Shown one piece after another: positions 31,697-41,800 of a DNA stretch of 64,000 nucleotides. The stretch is from Mycobacterium branderi (GTDB taxonomy: Bacteria > Actinomycetota > Actinomycetes > Mycobacteriales > Mycobacteriaceae): NCBI RefSeq assembly GCF_010728725.1, contig NZ_AP022606.1, positions 2,914,001 through 2,978,000 on the forward strand. Reading direction: 5' to 3'. Made by a program: the position numbers and the translations under genes. The notes beneath the pieces were generated by a model. That model worked only from the letters and a program-made list of their open reading frames with translations, was not told where the DNA came from and did no database searches. Position 1 is the first letter of the stretch. Each line of letters begins with the position of its first letter.

Positions 31697-32875
31697 ATGG
31701 CCGAGATTGTGTTGGAGCGGGTGACCAAGAGTTACCCCGACGGCGCGACGGCCGTAAAGGATCTGAGTATTACCATCGCCGACGGCGAATTCCTCATCCT
31801 GGTCGGGCCTTCGGGCTGCGGCAAGAGCACGACGCTGAATATGATTGCCGGGCTGGAGGATATCTCGTCGGGGGAGTTGCGGATCGGCGGCGAGCGGGTC
31901 AACGAGAAAGCCCCCAAGGACCGCGACATCGCGATGGTGTTCCAGTCCTACGCCCTGTATCCGCATATGACGGTGCGCCAGAACATCGCCTTCCCGCTGA
32001 CGCTGGCCAAGATGAAGAAGGCCGAGATCGCCCAGAAGGTCGAGGAAACCGCGAGAATCCTTGACTTGACCGATTTTCTGGATCGCAAGCCTTCGCAGTT
32101 GTCGGGTGGTCAGCGCCAGCGGGTGGCGATGGGCCGCGCGATCGTGCGTCATCCCAAGGCATTCCTGATGGACGAGCCGCTGTCCAACCTGGACGCCAAG
32201 CTGCGAGTTCAGATGCGCGGCGAGATCGCCCGTCTGCAGCGACGGTTGGGCACTACCACCGTCTACGTCACTCACGACCAGACCGAGGCCATGACGTTGG
32301 GTGACCGGGTGGTGGTGATGCGCGGCGGCGTGGCCCAGCAGATCGGCACTCCCGACGAGCTCTACGAGCGGCCGGCGAACTTGTTCGTGGCCAGCTTCAT
32401 CGGCTCGCCTGCGATGAATTTCTTCCCCGCCACCATGACGCCCACCGGCGTGAGCCTGCCGTTCGGCGAGGTGACGCTGACCCAGCCGGTCCACGACGTG
32501 CTCGCAGCGCACCCGACGCCGCAGAACATCATCGTCGGCATCCGGCCGGAGCATCTGCAGGACGCCGCGCTGATCGACGCCTATCAGCGCCTCAGCGCGT
32601 TGCTTTTCGAGGTCAAGGTCGACATGGTCGAGTCGCTGGGCGCCGACAAATACGTGTACTTCACCACCGAGGGCGCGGCCGTGCATTCGAAGCAACTGGC
32701 CGAAGAGGAATCCGACGGCGTCGAGCACGAATTCGTGGCGCGGGTCCCGTCGGCGTCGAAGGCCGCAAAAGGGCAGTCGCTCGAATTAGCTTTCGACACA
32801 CTGAAATTGGCAATCTTCGACGCCGATTCCGGTGTCAACCTGACGGTTCCACCGAGTGACACAGATTCTGGCTGA
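31697..32875 (+). CDS. sugC: Trehalose ABC importer ATPase SugC
   Basis: MalK/UgpC-type ATPase of 392 residues. Walker A GPSGCGKST near residue 37, Q-loop FQSYALYPH near 82, signature LSGGQRQRVAM near 135, Walker B FLMDEPLSNLDAK near 156, and a C-terminal TOBE-type regulatory domain after about 240. It energises trehalose uptake in the LpqY-SugABC system needed for virulence in M. tuberculosis. The last 20 bases overlap the next gene. Confidence 0.96.
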   Translation: MAEIVLERVTKSYPDGATAVKDLSITIADGEFLILVGPSGCGKSTTLNMIAGLEDISSGELRIGGERVNEKAPKDRDIAMVFQSYALYPHMTVRQNIAFPLTLAKMKKAEIAQKVEETARILDLTDFLDRKPSQLSGGQRQRVAMGRAIVRHPKAFLMDEPLSNLDAKLRVQMRGEIARLQRRLGTTTVYVTHDQTEAMTLGDRVVVMRGGVAQQIGTPDELYERPANLFVASFIGSPAMNFFPATMTPTGVSLPFGEVTLTQPVHDVLAAHPTPQNIIVGIRPEHLQDAALIDAYQRLSALLFEVKVDMVESLGADKYVYFTTEGAAVHSKQLAEEESDGVEHEFVARVPSASKAAKGQSLELAFDTLKLAIFDADSGVNLTVPPSDTDSG

Positions 32876-33494
32876 AGTCCGTAAACACCTGCGCGCGCAG
32901 TTCGCCGACGCGGAGCCCGATGTCGCGCGCGTGACCTTCCTGGGCACCGAGCCCATCGAGGTGCTGCGATTCCCGCCGGACAGCGACGGAATAGTGCACT
33001 ACGTGTCGCTGGGTTGTTCGCGGCATCCGATGGTCGACCCGACAGCTGTTCTGGCCGATCCATTGCGGGGTCCGCGTGCGGAAGTCGTTCTGCGCCTGCG
33101 TGATCCGAGTGGCGATCGCAAGCGCGGCGAAGCCGGGCGCAGCGGGTCGCCACCATGGGCCCGGCCGATCACCGGGTTGGCTCGCAGCTTGGCCGTGGTC
33201 GCGGCAGCGCCGGCGGTCGAGGGTGTGGTGCTGGTGCCGGACGCCTTGATCGACCTCGGCTCGCCGCTGTGGGCGGGGCCCGCGCCGTTCACCGCGGTGT
33301 TGTTGGGCCGCAGCGACATCGGCGAGTTGCCGCTGGAGCCTCCCCGCGAGCCGGTGACCTTTCTCTCGGCGACGCCGATCACGGCGACCGAGGCGGCGTG
33401 GGTGCGCCTCAAAGGCGCCGATGCCATGCGGCAGGCATGGCAGGCCGACGGCGTCGACGTCCTGGATCCGAACCGCCGCGCTTCTTCTGCGTGA
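32856..33494 (+). CDS. Suppressor-of-fused (SUFU)-domain protein at the end of the trehalose importer operon
   Basis: A 212-residue cytoplasmic protein that I read as a bacterial SUFU-like domain from the strands VLRFPPDSDG, VHYVSLGCSRHPM and PAEVVL-like RAEVVLRLRD; the family has no defined bacterial activity but often serves as an immunity-like or regulatory module. GTG 32856 lies inside sugC (20-base overlap), implying co-expression. Residues 86-99 are encoded by a 39-base dispersed repeat (33112-33150), which reads in frame as an arginine/glycine-rich insert interrupting the fold. Its stop codon lies inside the hairpin that follows. Confidence 0.7.
   Translation: MTQILAEVRKHLRAQFADAEPDVARVTFLGTEPIEVLRFPPDSDGIVHYVSLGCSRHPMVDPTAVLADPLRGPRAEVVLRLRDPSGDRKRGEAGRSGSPPWARPITGLARSLAVVAAAPAVEGVVLVPDALIDLGSPLWAGPAPFTAVLLGRSDIGELPLEPPREPVTFLSATPITATEAAWVRLKGADAMRQAWQADGVDVLDPNRRASSA
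33112..33150 (-). repeat. 39-base dispersed repeat, copy inside a coding sequence
   Basis: Perfect inverse copy of 24185-24223. It is a multiple of three (39) and is read through in frame in the SUFU-domain gene, so the insertion added about 13 residues without disrupting the frame. Confidence 0.85.
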
Positions 33495-33550
33495 GCAGAC
33501 GCAGAATCGCATGAATTCGCCTGCGGTAACGCGATTCTCTGTCTGCTCGC
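33491..33550. terminator. Long inverted repeat between convergent genes
   Basis: Arms of 20 bases at 33491-33510 and 33531-33550 pair at 17 of 20 positions around a 20-base loop. The left arm includes the stop codon of the SUFU-domain gene and the right arm ends 4 bases before the corA stop, so it can end both transcripts. The left arm matches the degenerate element at 17306-17328. Confidence 0.65.
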
Positions 33551-33554
33551 CAAA

Positions 33555-34658
33555 CTAGAGCCAGTCTCTGCGCCGGAAGTTGCGGTACAAGAGCAGACAC
33601 ACCGTCGCCATGAAGACCATCACCACCGGATAACCCCATTTCCAACTCAGTATGGGCATCCAGTCGAAGTTCATCCCGTAGATCCCGGCGATCATCGTGG
33701 GCACCACCGCAAGGCCTGCCCAGGCCGATATCTTGCGCATGTCGATGTTCTGTTGCATGCCGACCTGAGCCAGCGCCGCCTGCACCAGTGAGGTCAGCAT
33801 TTCGTCGTAGCTGGTGATCTGGTCGGCGGCCTGAGTCTGGTGGTCGGCGACGTCGCGCAGGTAGCGCCGGACTTCCTTGGAGATCAGGTCCTTGTGCTCG
33901 GTCTGCATCCGCTGGAACGGCACCGACAACGGGCTTACGCACCGACGCAATTCGACGACTTCGCGCTTGAGTAGATAGATCGGTTCGACGTCGATGTTGT
34001 GGCCGGGCGTGAACGCGACTTCCTCGAGGTTGTCGATATCGGTCTCGATGAGATTGGTCACCTCGAGGTAGTGGTCCACCACGTAGTCGGCGATCGCGTG
34101 CATCACCGCGTAGGGGCCCAGCCGCAGGTGACCCGGATCGGCGTCCATGCGTTTGCGAACCTGGGAGAGCCCGCCGTGTTCGCCGTGGCGGACGGTGACC
34201 ACGAAGTTCCTCCCGACGAAGATCATGATCTCGCCGCTTTCGACCACCTCGCGGGCCAGCACCACCGAGTCGTGCGGGACGTAGTTCACGGTCTTGAGAA
34301 CTAAAAACAGCGTCTCGTCGTAGCGTTCCAGCTTGGGCCGCTGATGGGCGTGCACGGCGTCCTCGGCGGCCAGCGGGTGCAGGCCGAAAACGTCTGCGAC
34401 GTCTTTCATCTGCGTTTCGTCAGGTTCGTGCAAGCCGATCCAGACGAAAGCCTCCCGGCCGGCCTGTTCGACCTCACGTACCTTGGCCAGCGCCTCGGCG
34501 TGCGTGTAGGGACCGGGCAGCCGCTCGCCGTCGACGTAGACGCCGCAGTCGACCATGACGTGCTCGACGGGCGAGGCGACGGGCGGTGTGCCCGGCGCGG
34601 CGGCCTTCGGCCGGGCGGCCGGTCGCAGTGATGGCGATAACGCGCGAAACGATGGCAT
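33555..34658 (-). CDS. corA: Magnesium/cobalt transport protein CorA
   Basis: CorA-family pentameric Mg2+/Co2+ channel of 367 residues (H37Rv Rv1239c has 366). A long cytoplasmic alpha/beta and helical domain precedes two C-terminal transmembrane helices; the pore signature GMN is at residues 328-330 (IYGMNFDW). ATG 34658 has GGAGGTGA 5 bases upstream; the open frame continues upstream but with no start signal. Divergent from mdh. Confidence 0.95.
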   Translation of the reverse strand: MPSFRALSPSLRPAARPKAAAPGTPPVASPVEHVMVDCGVYVDGERLPGPYTHAEALAKVREVEQAGREAFVWIGLHEPDETQMKDVADVFGLHPLAAEDAVHAHQRPKLERYDETLFLVLKTVNYVPHDSVVLAREVVESGEIMIFVGRNFVVTVRHGEHGGLSQVRKRMDADPGHLRLGPYAVMHAIADYVVDHYLEVTNLIETDIDNLEEVAFTPGHNIDVEPIYLLKREVVELRRCVSPLSVPFQRMQTEHKDLISKEVRRYLRDVADHQTQAADQITSYDEMLTSLVQAALAQVGMQQNIDMRKISAWAGLAVVPTMIAGIYGMNFDWMPILSWKWGYPVVMVFMATVCLLLYRNFRRRDWL

Positions 34659-34819
34659 CGAATCACCTCCGTCGTCAGCGCAGCACGGGCCAAGCGTCGG
34701 CAATGCTACGCGTCCTGGCAGATCAACACCTGTGAGCCGCTGCGGGCGACCCGAGGTTTGTCTCCGGCATCCGTGCGCTAGTTTCGACGCGACGCAATAC
34801 TGCCCAAGGAGCAACCGAC

Positions 34820-35809
34820 GTGAGCACAACACCCCTCAAGGTCGCCGTCACCGGCGCCGCCGGCCAGATCGGCTACAGCCTGTTGTTCCGCCTGGCGAGC
34901 GGCTCGCTGCTGGGCCCGGACCGCCCGATCGAGCTGCGGCTGCTCGAGATCGAGCCTGCCCTCAAGGCGCTCGAGGGTGTGGTCATGGAGCTCGACGACT
35001 GCGCGTTCCCGCTGCTGGCCGGCGTCGAGATCGGGGCGGACCCCAACAAGATCTTCAGCGGCATCAACTTAGCGCTGCTCGTGGGCGCGCGGCCGCGCGG
35101 CCCGGGCATGGAGCGCAGCGACCTGCTGGAGGCCAACGGGGCCATTTTCACCGCCCAGGGCAAGGCGCTCAACGAGGTTGCCGCCGACGACGTCCGCATC
35201 GGCGTGACCGGAAACCCGGCCAACACCAATGCGCTGATCGCAATGAGCAACGCGCCAGACATCCCCAAGGAGCGGTTCTCCGCGCTGACCCGGCTGGACC
35301 ACAACCGCGCGATCTCGCAGCTGGCGAAGAAAACCGGCGCCAAGGTGACCGACATCAAGAAGATGACGATCTGGGGCAACCACTCGGCCACGCAGTATCC
35401 CGACATCTTCCACGCCGAGGTGAAGGGCAAGAATGCGGCCGAGGTCGTGGGCGATCAGTCCTGGATCGAGAACGATTTCATCCCGACCGTCGCCAAGCGC
35501 GGCGCGGCGATCATCGACGCACGCGGCGCCTCGTCGGCCGCCTCGGCCGCGTCAGCGACCATCGACGCCGCCCGGGACTGGCTGCTGGGCACCCCCGACG
35601 GCGACTGGGTGTCGATGGCCGTGGTGTCCGACGGGTCTTATGGAGTGCCGGAGGGCCTGATCTCGTCGTTCCCGGTGACCACCAAGGGCGGCGACTGGAG
35701 CATCGTGGGCGGGCTCGAGATCGACGACTTCTCCCGTGGGCGAATCGACAAGTCGACCGCCGAGCTCGCCGACGAGCGCAAGGCGGTCACCGAACTGGGC
35801 CTGATCTGA
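34820..35809 (+). CDS. mdh: Malate dehydrogenase
   Basis: NAD-dependent malate/oxaloacetate interconversion in the TCA cycle, cytosolic-type MDH of 329 residues. The dinucleotide motif [19 protein letters not shown] lies near residue 8, the substrate arginine in RLDHNRA near 160, and the catalytic histidine is His188 ([11 protein letters not shown]). GTG 34820 follows AAGGAG. The malic enzyme gene starts 21 bases later with its own -10 hexamer, so the two can be transcribed together or separately. Confidence 0.97.
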   Translation: MSTTPLKVAVTGAAGQIGYSLLFRLASGSLLGPDRPIELRLLEIEPALKALEGVVMELDDCAFPLLAGVEIGADPNKIFSGINLALLVGARPRGPGMERSDLLEANGAIFTAQGKALNEVAADDVRIGVTGNPANTNALIAMSNAPDIPKERFSALTRLDHNRAISQLAKKTGAKVTDIKKMTIWGNHSATQYPDIFHAEVKGKNAAEVVGDQSWIENDFIPTVAKRGAAIIDARGASSAASAASATIDAARDWLLGTPDGDWVSMAVVSDGSYGVPEGLISSFPVTTKGGDWSIVGGLEIDDFSRGRIDKSTAELADERKAVTELGLI

Positions 35810-35816
35810 GCCGCAG

Positions 35817-35829
35817 TACGCTCAGGGAC
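35817..35829 (+). promoter_or_regulatory. Leaderless promoter -10 of the malic enzyme gene
   Basis: TACGCT (35817-35822) lies 7 bases before GTG 35830, inside the 20-base gap after mdh. It indicates an internal promoter within the mdh-malic enzyme unit. Confidence 0.55.
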
Positions 35830-36999
35830 GTGTCCGAACCAGGCCCACACATCGTCTTAGAGGACGAGGAGATCTTCGAGGCGCACCAAGCCGGGAAGCT
35901 TTCCATGCAGTTGAGGGCCCCGCTGGACTCCCAACGCGCGCTGTCGATCGCCTATACCCCGGGCGTGGCACAGGTCAGTCGCGCGATCGCCGCCGACCAC
36001 ACACTGGCCGCTCGCTACACCTGGGCGCACCGCCTGGTGGCCGTGGTCAGCGACGGCAGCGCGGTCCTGGGTCTCGGCGACATCGGCGCCGCGGCAGCGC
36101 TGCCGGTGATGGAGGGCAAGTGCGCGCTGTTCAAGGCGTTCGCGGGCCTGGACTCGATCCCGATCGTCTTGGACACCAAGGACCCGGACGAGATCGTCGA
36201 CACCTTGGTGCGGTTGCGGCCGACGTTCGGCGCGGTCAACCTCGAGGACATCTCCGCGCCGCGGTGCTTCGAAATCGAACGCCGCCTGATCGACGCGCTG
36301 GACTGCCCGGTCATGCACGACGACCAGCACGGGACTGCGATCGTGGTGCTGGCGGCGTTGATCGGCGCGACCAAGGTGCTCGGCCGCGACATGGCCTCGC
36401 TGCGGGTGGTGATCTCCGGTGTCGGCGCGGCGGGCTTGGCATGCGCGAAAATCCTGATGTCCGTGGGCATTTCACACATCACGTTGCTGGACTCGCGTGG
36501 GATTTTGCACCCCGGGCGCGACGACCTGACCACCATCAAGGCCGACCTGGCGCGGTCCACCAATCCCGACGGCCTCACCGGCGGCATGGTCGAGGCGCTC
36601 AAGGGCGCCGACATGTTCCTGGGTGTGTCGGGCGGCGTGGTTCCCGAGGAGCTGATCGCAACGATGGCTCCCGACGGCATCGTGTTCGCGCTGTCGAACC
36701 CCGATCCGGAGATCCATCCCGACGTGGCGGCCCGGCACGCCGCGATCGTCGCCACCGGCCGCAGCGATTTTCCCAACCAGATCAACAATGTGCTGGCCTT
36801 CCCCGGGGTCTTTCTCGGCGCGCTGGACGCCGGCGCTCGCCGGATCACCGAGGCGATGAAGGTGGCTGCGGCGGAGGCGATCGTCTCGGTCGTCGCCGAC
36901 GACCTCGCGCCGGACCGGATCGTGCCGAGCCCGCTGGACCCGCGGGTGGGACCGGCGGTGGCGGCCGCGGTGGCAGCAGCCGCCGATACCGCCGAGTGA
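35830..36999 (+). CDS. Short-form NAD(P)-dependent malic enzyme
   Basis: Oxidative decarboxylation of malate to pyruvate. At 389 residues it is the short bacterial form, lacking the C-terminal phosphotransacetylase domain of MaeB and unlike the large Mez of H37Rv (about 548). The catalytic tyrosine is in IAYTPGVAQV, the catalytic lysine in EGKCALFKAFAG, metal ligands in NLEDISAPRCFEIE and DDQHGTAIV, and a Rossmann motif VISGVGAAGLACAKIL. The start GTG is set by the -10 hexamer. Overlaps lpqZ by GTGA. Position next to mdh suggests a malate node operon. Confidence 0.9.
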   Translation: MSEPGPHIVLEDEEIFEAHQAGKLSMQLRAPLDSQRALSIAYTPGVAQVSRAIAADHTLAARYTWAHRLVAVVSDGSAVLGLGDIGAAAALPVMEGKCALFKAFAGLDSIPIVLDTKDPDEIVDTLVRLRPTFGAVNLEDISAPRCFEIERRLIDALDCPVMHDDQHGTAIVVLAALIGATKVLGRDMASLRVVISGVGAAGLACAKILMSVGISHITLLDSRGILHPGRDDLTTIKADLARSTNPDGLTGGMVEALKGADMFLGVSGGVVPEELIATMAPDGIVFALSNPDPEIHPDVAARHAAIVATGRSDFPNQINNVLAFPGVFLGALDAGARRITEAMKVAAAEAIVSVVADDLAPDRIVPSPLDPRVGPAVAAAVAAAADTAE

Positions 37000-37844
37000 C
37001 CGCCAGCAAGTTTGCCGCGCTGGCGCTCGCCGCGTCCGTTGCGCTGGCCGCCTGCGGCGATATGCAACACCACGCGCGAGAGCTGGTCGTCGGTTCTCGC
37101 GCGGACGCTGCGTCGGTGCTGCTCGCCGACATCTATGTCGGGGCGCTGCGGTCGTATGGCTTCCCGGCGCGCAGCGAGCCCGCCCCCGACCCGCTGAGCA
37201 AGCTGGATTCCGGGGACTTCACCGTCGTACCCGGGTTCACCGGGCAGGTGTTACAGGTGTTCGAGCCGGGCGCCAAGGTGCGCTCCGACGAACAGGTCTA
37301 CCGGGCGATGATCGGCGTGCTGCCTGAGGGGATCGCCGCCGGCGACTACGCGACCGCCGCGGAGGACAAACCCGCGCTGGCGGTCACCCAGTCGACAGCG
37401 AAAGCGTGGGGCGGCACCGAACTAAGCCTGTTGCCCCGCCATTGCGACGGCCTGGTTGTCGGGGCGACCGGCGGCAGCCAAACTCCCACCGCGGTGAGCC
37501 GATGCCATCTGCCCGCTGCACGCCAATTCCGAGACGACGCAACGATGTTCGCTGCGCTGCGGGCCGGGCAGCTTACCGCGGCGTGGACAACCACGGCTGA
37601 TCCCGACGTGCCCGGCGATCTGGTGGTGCTGGGCGACGGGAAGCCGGCGCTGGTGCAGGCCGAGAACGTGGTGCCGCTGTATCGCCGCAACGAGCTGGTC
37701 GACCGCCAGCTGCTAGCCGTCAACGAGGTGGCCGGTGTGTTGGACACCGCCGCGCTGGTCGACATGCGGCGGCAGGTGGCCAAGGGGGCCGACCCGCAGG
37801 CGGTGGCCGACGCGTGGCTCGGTGAACACCCCTTGGGGCGCTAG
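36996..37844 (+). CDS. lpqZ: Lipoprotein LpqZ, glycine betaine-type substrate-binding protein
   Basis: A 282-residue lipoprotein (H37Rv Rv1244 has 286). The signal peptide ends in the lipobox LAAC with Cys20. The body resembles the OpuAC/ProX-type substrate-binding fold (ELVVGSRADAASVLLADIY, VVPGFTGQVLQVFEPG), normally for quaternary amines, but no permease or ATPase is adjacent, so its ligand and transporter are unknown. GTG 36996 overlaps the malic enzyme stop by 4 bases. Confidence 0.92.
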   Translation: MTASKFAALALAASVALAACGDMQHHARELVVGSRADAASVLLADIYVGALRSYGFPARSEPAPDPLSKLDSGDFTVVPGFTGQVLQVFEPGAKVRSDEQVYRAMIGVLPEGIAAGDYATAAEDKPALAVTQSTAKAWGGTELSLLPRHCDGLVVGATGGSQTPTAVSRCHLPAARQFRDDATMFAALRAGQLTAAWTTTADPDVPGDLVVLGDGKPALVQAENVVPLYRRNELVDRQLLAVNEVAGVLDTAALVDMRRQVAKGADPQAVADAWLGEHPLGR

Positions 37845-37875
37845 TTGCCTTTGCCGCTTGCTCGTCCTGCGCTGG

Positions 37876-38706
37876 TCAGCGAGTCGAGGGCATCGCGCGG
37901 CCCATCACCGCCGAGAACAGCCGCTGATAGCCAGAACCAGTCGCCCTCACGAGCAGATCAAGCACCTTGGCGTCCGGACCGACCAGCACCCGGGCCTTGT
38001 TCTTGCGCACTGCTTCCAGGATGATCCGCGCGGCTCGCTGCGGGCTGGTGCTGGCCAGGCGCTTGTCGAAGAACTCGGTCAGCTCGTTGACGTCTACCCC
38101 CTCGGCGGCGGTGGCGTTGCGGGCGATCGCGGTTTTGATGCCGCCGGGGTGCACGGTGGTCACCTTCACGGGATGGCCAGCCAGGATCATTTCCTGCCGC
38201 AGCGCCTCGGTGAAGCCGCGCACGGCGAATTTGGCCGAGTTGTAGGCCGCCTGCCCCGGCACGGAGAACAACCCGAAAACGCTGGAGACGTTGACGACGT
38301 GCCCGTCGCCGGAGGCAATCAGGTGCGGCAGAAAGGCTTTGGTGCCATTCACGACGCCCCAGAAGTCGACGTCCATCACCCGTTCGATGTCCTTGAACTG
38401 GCTGACCTCGATGTCGCCCGTGAACGCGATCCCGGCGTTGTTGTAGATCTGGTTCACCTTGCCGAAATGCTCGTTGACCGCGTCGGCGTAGACCAGGAAG
38501 GCCTCGCGCTCGGCGACGTTGAGGCGGTCCGCCTTGACAGGCGCGCCGATGGCCTTGAGGCGCTCCTCGGTCTGCGCCAGCCCTTCGGTGTTGATGTCGC
38601 TGATCGCCAACTTGGCGCCCGAACGGGCCAGCTCGACGGCCAGCGCTTGGCCGATTCCCGAACCGGCGCCGGTGACCACGGCCACCTTCCCGGCAAACCC
38701 CTCCAT
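37876..38706 (-). CDS. Short-chain dehydrogenase/reductase (Rv1245c-like)
   Basis: Classical SDR of 276 residues. Cofactor motif TGAGSGIG at residues 12-19, NNAG at 89-92, catalytic Ser142, Tyr155 and Lys159 (YNSAK). Asp37 after the second strand favours NAD(H). The substrate is not evident. AAGGAG lies 6 bases before ATG 38706. It is separated from kgd by a 140-base gap with a hairpin, so it has its own promoter. Confidence 0.93.
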   Translation of the reverse strand: MEGFAGKVAVVTGAGSGIGQALAVELARSGAKLAISDINTEGLAQTEERLKAIGAPVKADRLNVAEREAFLVYADAVNEHFGKVNQIYNNAGIAFTGDIEVSQFKDIERVMDVDFWGVVNGTKAFLPHLIASGDGHVVNVSSVFGLFSVPGQAAYNSAKFAVRGFTEALRQEMILAGHPVKVTTVHPGGIKTAIARNATAAEGVDVNELTEFFDKRLASTSPQRAARIILEAVRKNKARVLVGPDAKVLDLLVRATGSGYQRLFSAVMGRAMPSTR

Positions 38707-38775
38707 GGAGACTCCTTACTCAGTTAGCTCTCGATGAGGCTAGCCGGTACCTGGGGTACCGCGGCCAGCGACCCC

Positions 38776-38835
38776 GCGAGCGTGCACAGAATGCCGCACC
38801 CCCGCGGCGTGTCGTGGACAAACACGCACGCTCGC
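38776..38835 (-). terminator. Hairpin downstream of kgd
   Basis: Perfect 10-base arms GCGAGCGTGC (38776-38785) and GCACGCTCGC (38826-38835) around a 40-base loop, 12 bases beyond the kgd stop. The arm motif recurs at 49361-49370. Confidence 0.55.
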
Positions 38836-38847
38836 CGCGAAACAAGA

Positions 38848-41800
38848 TCAGCCGAAGGCCAGGTCGATGATCTCCTGCTGCTCGACGGCGTGCACCTTCG
38901 ACGAACCTGACGACGGCGCCGACATCGCGCGACGTGAAATCCGTTTGATGCCAGTCAGTTTGTCCGGCACCATTTCGGGCAGCTCCAGGCCAAACCGCGG
39001 CCATGCGCCCTGGTTGGCGGGTTCTTCTTGCACCCAGAAGTACTCGTTGACGTTCGGGTAGCGGTCCAGCGTTTCGTTGAGCCGCCGCCGCGGCAGCGGC
39101 GCCAGCTGTTCGATGCGCACAATCGCGACGTCGTCGCGGTTGTCCTTGGCCTTGCGGGCGGCCAATTCGTAGTACAGCTTGCCGCTGGTCAACAGGATCC
39201 GCTTGACGTTGCCGCGATCGCCGACGCCGTCCTCGTAGGTCGGTTCTTCGAGCACCGAGCGGAACTTGATCTCGGTGAAGTCCTTGAGGTCGCTGACCGC
39301 GGCCTTGTTGCGCAGCATCGACTTCGGCGTGAATACGATCAGCGGCCGCTGGATGCCGTCGAGTGCATGCCGGCGCAGCAAGTGGAAGTAGTTCGCCGGG
39401 GTCGACGGCATCGCGATCGTCATCGAACCCTCCGCCCACAGTTGCAGGAAGCGTTCGATGCGGCCCGACGTGTGGTCGGGACCCTGGCCTTCGTGCCCGT
39501 GCGGCAGCAGCAGCACCACGTTGGACAGCTGCCCCCACTTGGCCTCGCCGGAGCTGATGAACTCGTCGATGATCGACTGCGCACCGTTGACGAAGTCGCC
39601 GAACTGCGCCTCCCACATCACAAATGCGTCCGGGTTGCCCACCGTGTAGCCGTATTCGAAACCGACAGCGGCGTATTCGGACAGCGGTGAGTCGTACACC
39701 AGGAACTTGCCGCCGGTTGGGCTGCCGTCGGGGTTGGTGGCGAGCAGTTGCAGCGGGGTGAACTCGGCACCCGTCACCCGGTCGATGATCACCGAATGCC
39801 GTTGCGAGAACGTGCCGCGCCGAGTGTCCTGACCCGAGAGCCGCACCAACTTGCCTTCTGCCACAAGCGAACCCAGCGCCAGCAACTCGGCGAACGCCCA
39901 GTCGACCTTGCCCTCGTAGGCCATCTCCCGGCGCTTCTCCAGGACCGGCTTGACGCGCGGGTGCACGGTGAACCCTTCCGGCATCGCCAGGTGGGCATCC
40001 CCGATACGCGCCAGCAGCGACTTATCCACCGCCGTCGAGAGCCCCGCGGGAATCATCTGGTCGGACTCCACCGATTCGCTGGGCTGCACGCCGTGCTTTT
40101 CCAGTTCGCGGACCTCGTTGAACACCCGCTCCAACTGGCCCTGATAGTCGCGCAGCGCGTCTTCGGCTTCCTTCATCGAGATGTCGCCGCGACCGATCAG
40201 CGCTTCCGTATAGCTCTTGCGCGCACCGCGTTTGGTGTCGATCACGTCGTACATGTACGGGTTCGTCATCGACGGGTCGTCGCCCTCGTTGTGGCCGCGG
40301 CGGCGGTAGCACAGCATGTCGATGATGACGTCCTTGTGGAACTTCTGCCGGAAGTCCACCGCCAGCCGCGCCACCCACTCGCAGGCTTCGGGGTCGTCGC
40401 CGTTGACGTGGAAGATCGGCGCCCCGATCATCTTCGCGACGTCGGTGCAGTATTCGCTGGACTTGGAGTGTTCCGGCGAGGTGGTGAAGCCGATCTGGTT
40501 GTTGACGATGATGTGGATGGTGCCGCCCACCCGGTAACCGGGAAGCAAAGCCAGGTTCAGCGTCTCGGCCACCACACCCTGCCCGGCGAACGCGGCGTCG
40601 CCGTGCAGCATCAACGGCACCACCGAGAAGCCGTCGTCGCCGAGGCCCTTGTCGAGCAGATCCTGCTTGGCCCGCACCAGCCCCTCCAGCACTGGGTCGA
40701 CGGCCTCGAGGTGCGACGGGTTGGCGGTCAGCGACACTTGAATGTCGTTGTCGCCGAACATCTGTATGTAGACGCCGGTCGCGCCGAGGTGGTACTTGAC
40801 GTCGCCGGAGCCGTGCGCCTGTGCCGGGTTCAGGTTGCCCTCGAACTCGGAAAAGATCTGCGAGTAGGGCTTGCCCACGATGTTGGCCAGCACGTTGAGC
40901 CGCCCGCGGTGCGGCATGCCGATGACCACTTCGTCGAGACCGTGTTCGGCGCACTGGTCGATCGCGGCGTCCATCATCGGGATGACGGTCTCGGCGCCCT
41001 CCAGCGAGAAACGCTTCTGCCCAACGTATTTGGTCTGCAGGAAGGTTTCGAACGCTTCGGCGGCGTTGAGCTTGGACAGAATGTACTTCTGCTGGGCGAC
41101 GGTCGGCTTGTCGTGCTTGACCTCGATCCGCTCCTGCAGCCACTTCTGCTGTTCGGGTTCGAGGATGTGGGTGTACTCCACACCGACATGCCGGCAGTAG
41201 GCATCGCGCAGCACCGACAGCACGTCGCGCAGCTTCTTGTACTCTGCGCCCGCAAAGCCATTGACCTTGAACACCCGATCGAGGTCCCACAGCGTCAGCC
41301 CGTGGGTCAGCACGTCGAGGTCGGGGTGGGAACGGAAGCGGGTGTTGTCCAGCCGCAGCGGGTCGGTGTCGGCCATCAGGTGACCGCGGTTGCGGTAGGC
41401 CGCGATCAACTCGACGACACGGGCATTCTTGTCGACGATCGAGTCCGGGTTGTCCGGGCGCCAGCGCACCGGCTCATACGGGATGGACAGCTCACGGAAG
41501 ATCTCGTCCCAGAAGCTGTCGGACAGCACCATTTCGTGGATGGTCCGGAGGAAGTCGCCGGATTCCGCGCCTTGGATGATGCGGTGGTCGTAGGTCGACG
41601 TCAGCGTGATCAGCTTGCCGATCCCGAGTTCGGCGATGCGTTCCGGGCTGGCGCCCTGGAATTCGGCCGGGTATTCCATGGCGCCGACGCCGATGATGGC
41701 GCCCTGGCCGGCCATCAGCCGCGGCACCGAGTGCACGGTGCCGATGGTGCCTGGGTTGGTCAGCGAAATCGTCACGCCGGCAAAGTCTTCGGCGGTCAGC

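Noticed and set aside
34659..34819. Riboswitch (M-box type) upstream of corA or mdh
   Set aside because: The 161-base gap shows no long structured leader features, and corA has a close ribosome-binding site with no sign of a switch.
34555..35829. Long upstream extension of the malic enzyme frame through mdh
   Set aside because: It overlaps all of mdh in another frame; the enzyme's N-terminus and a -10 hexamer fit GTG 35830.
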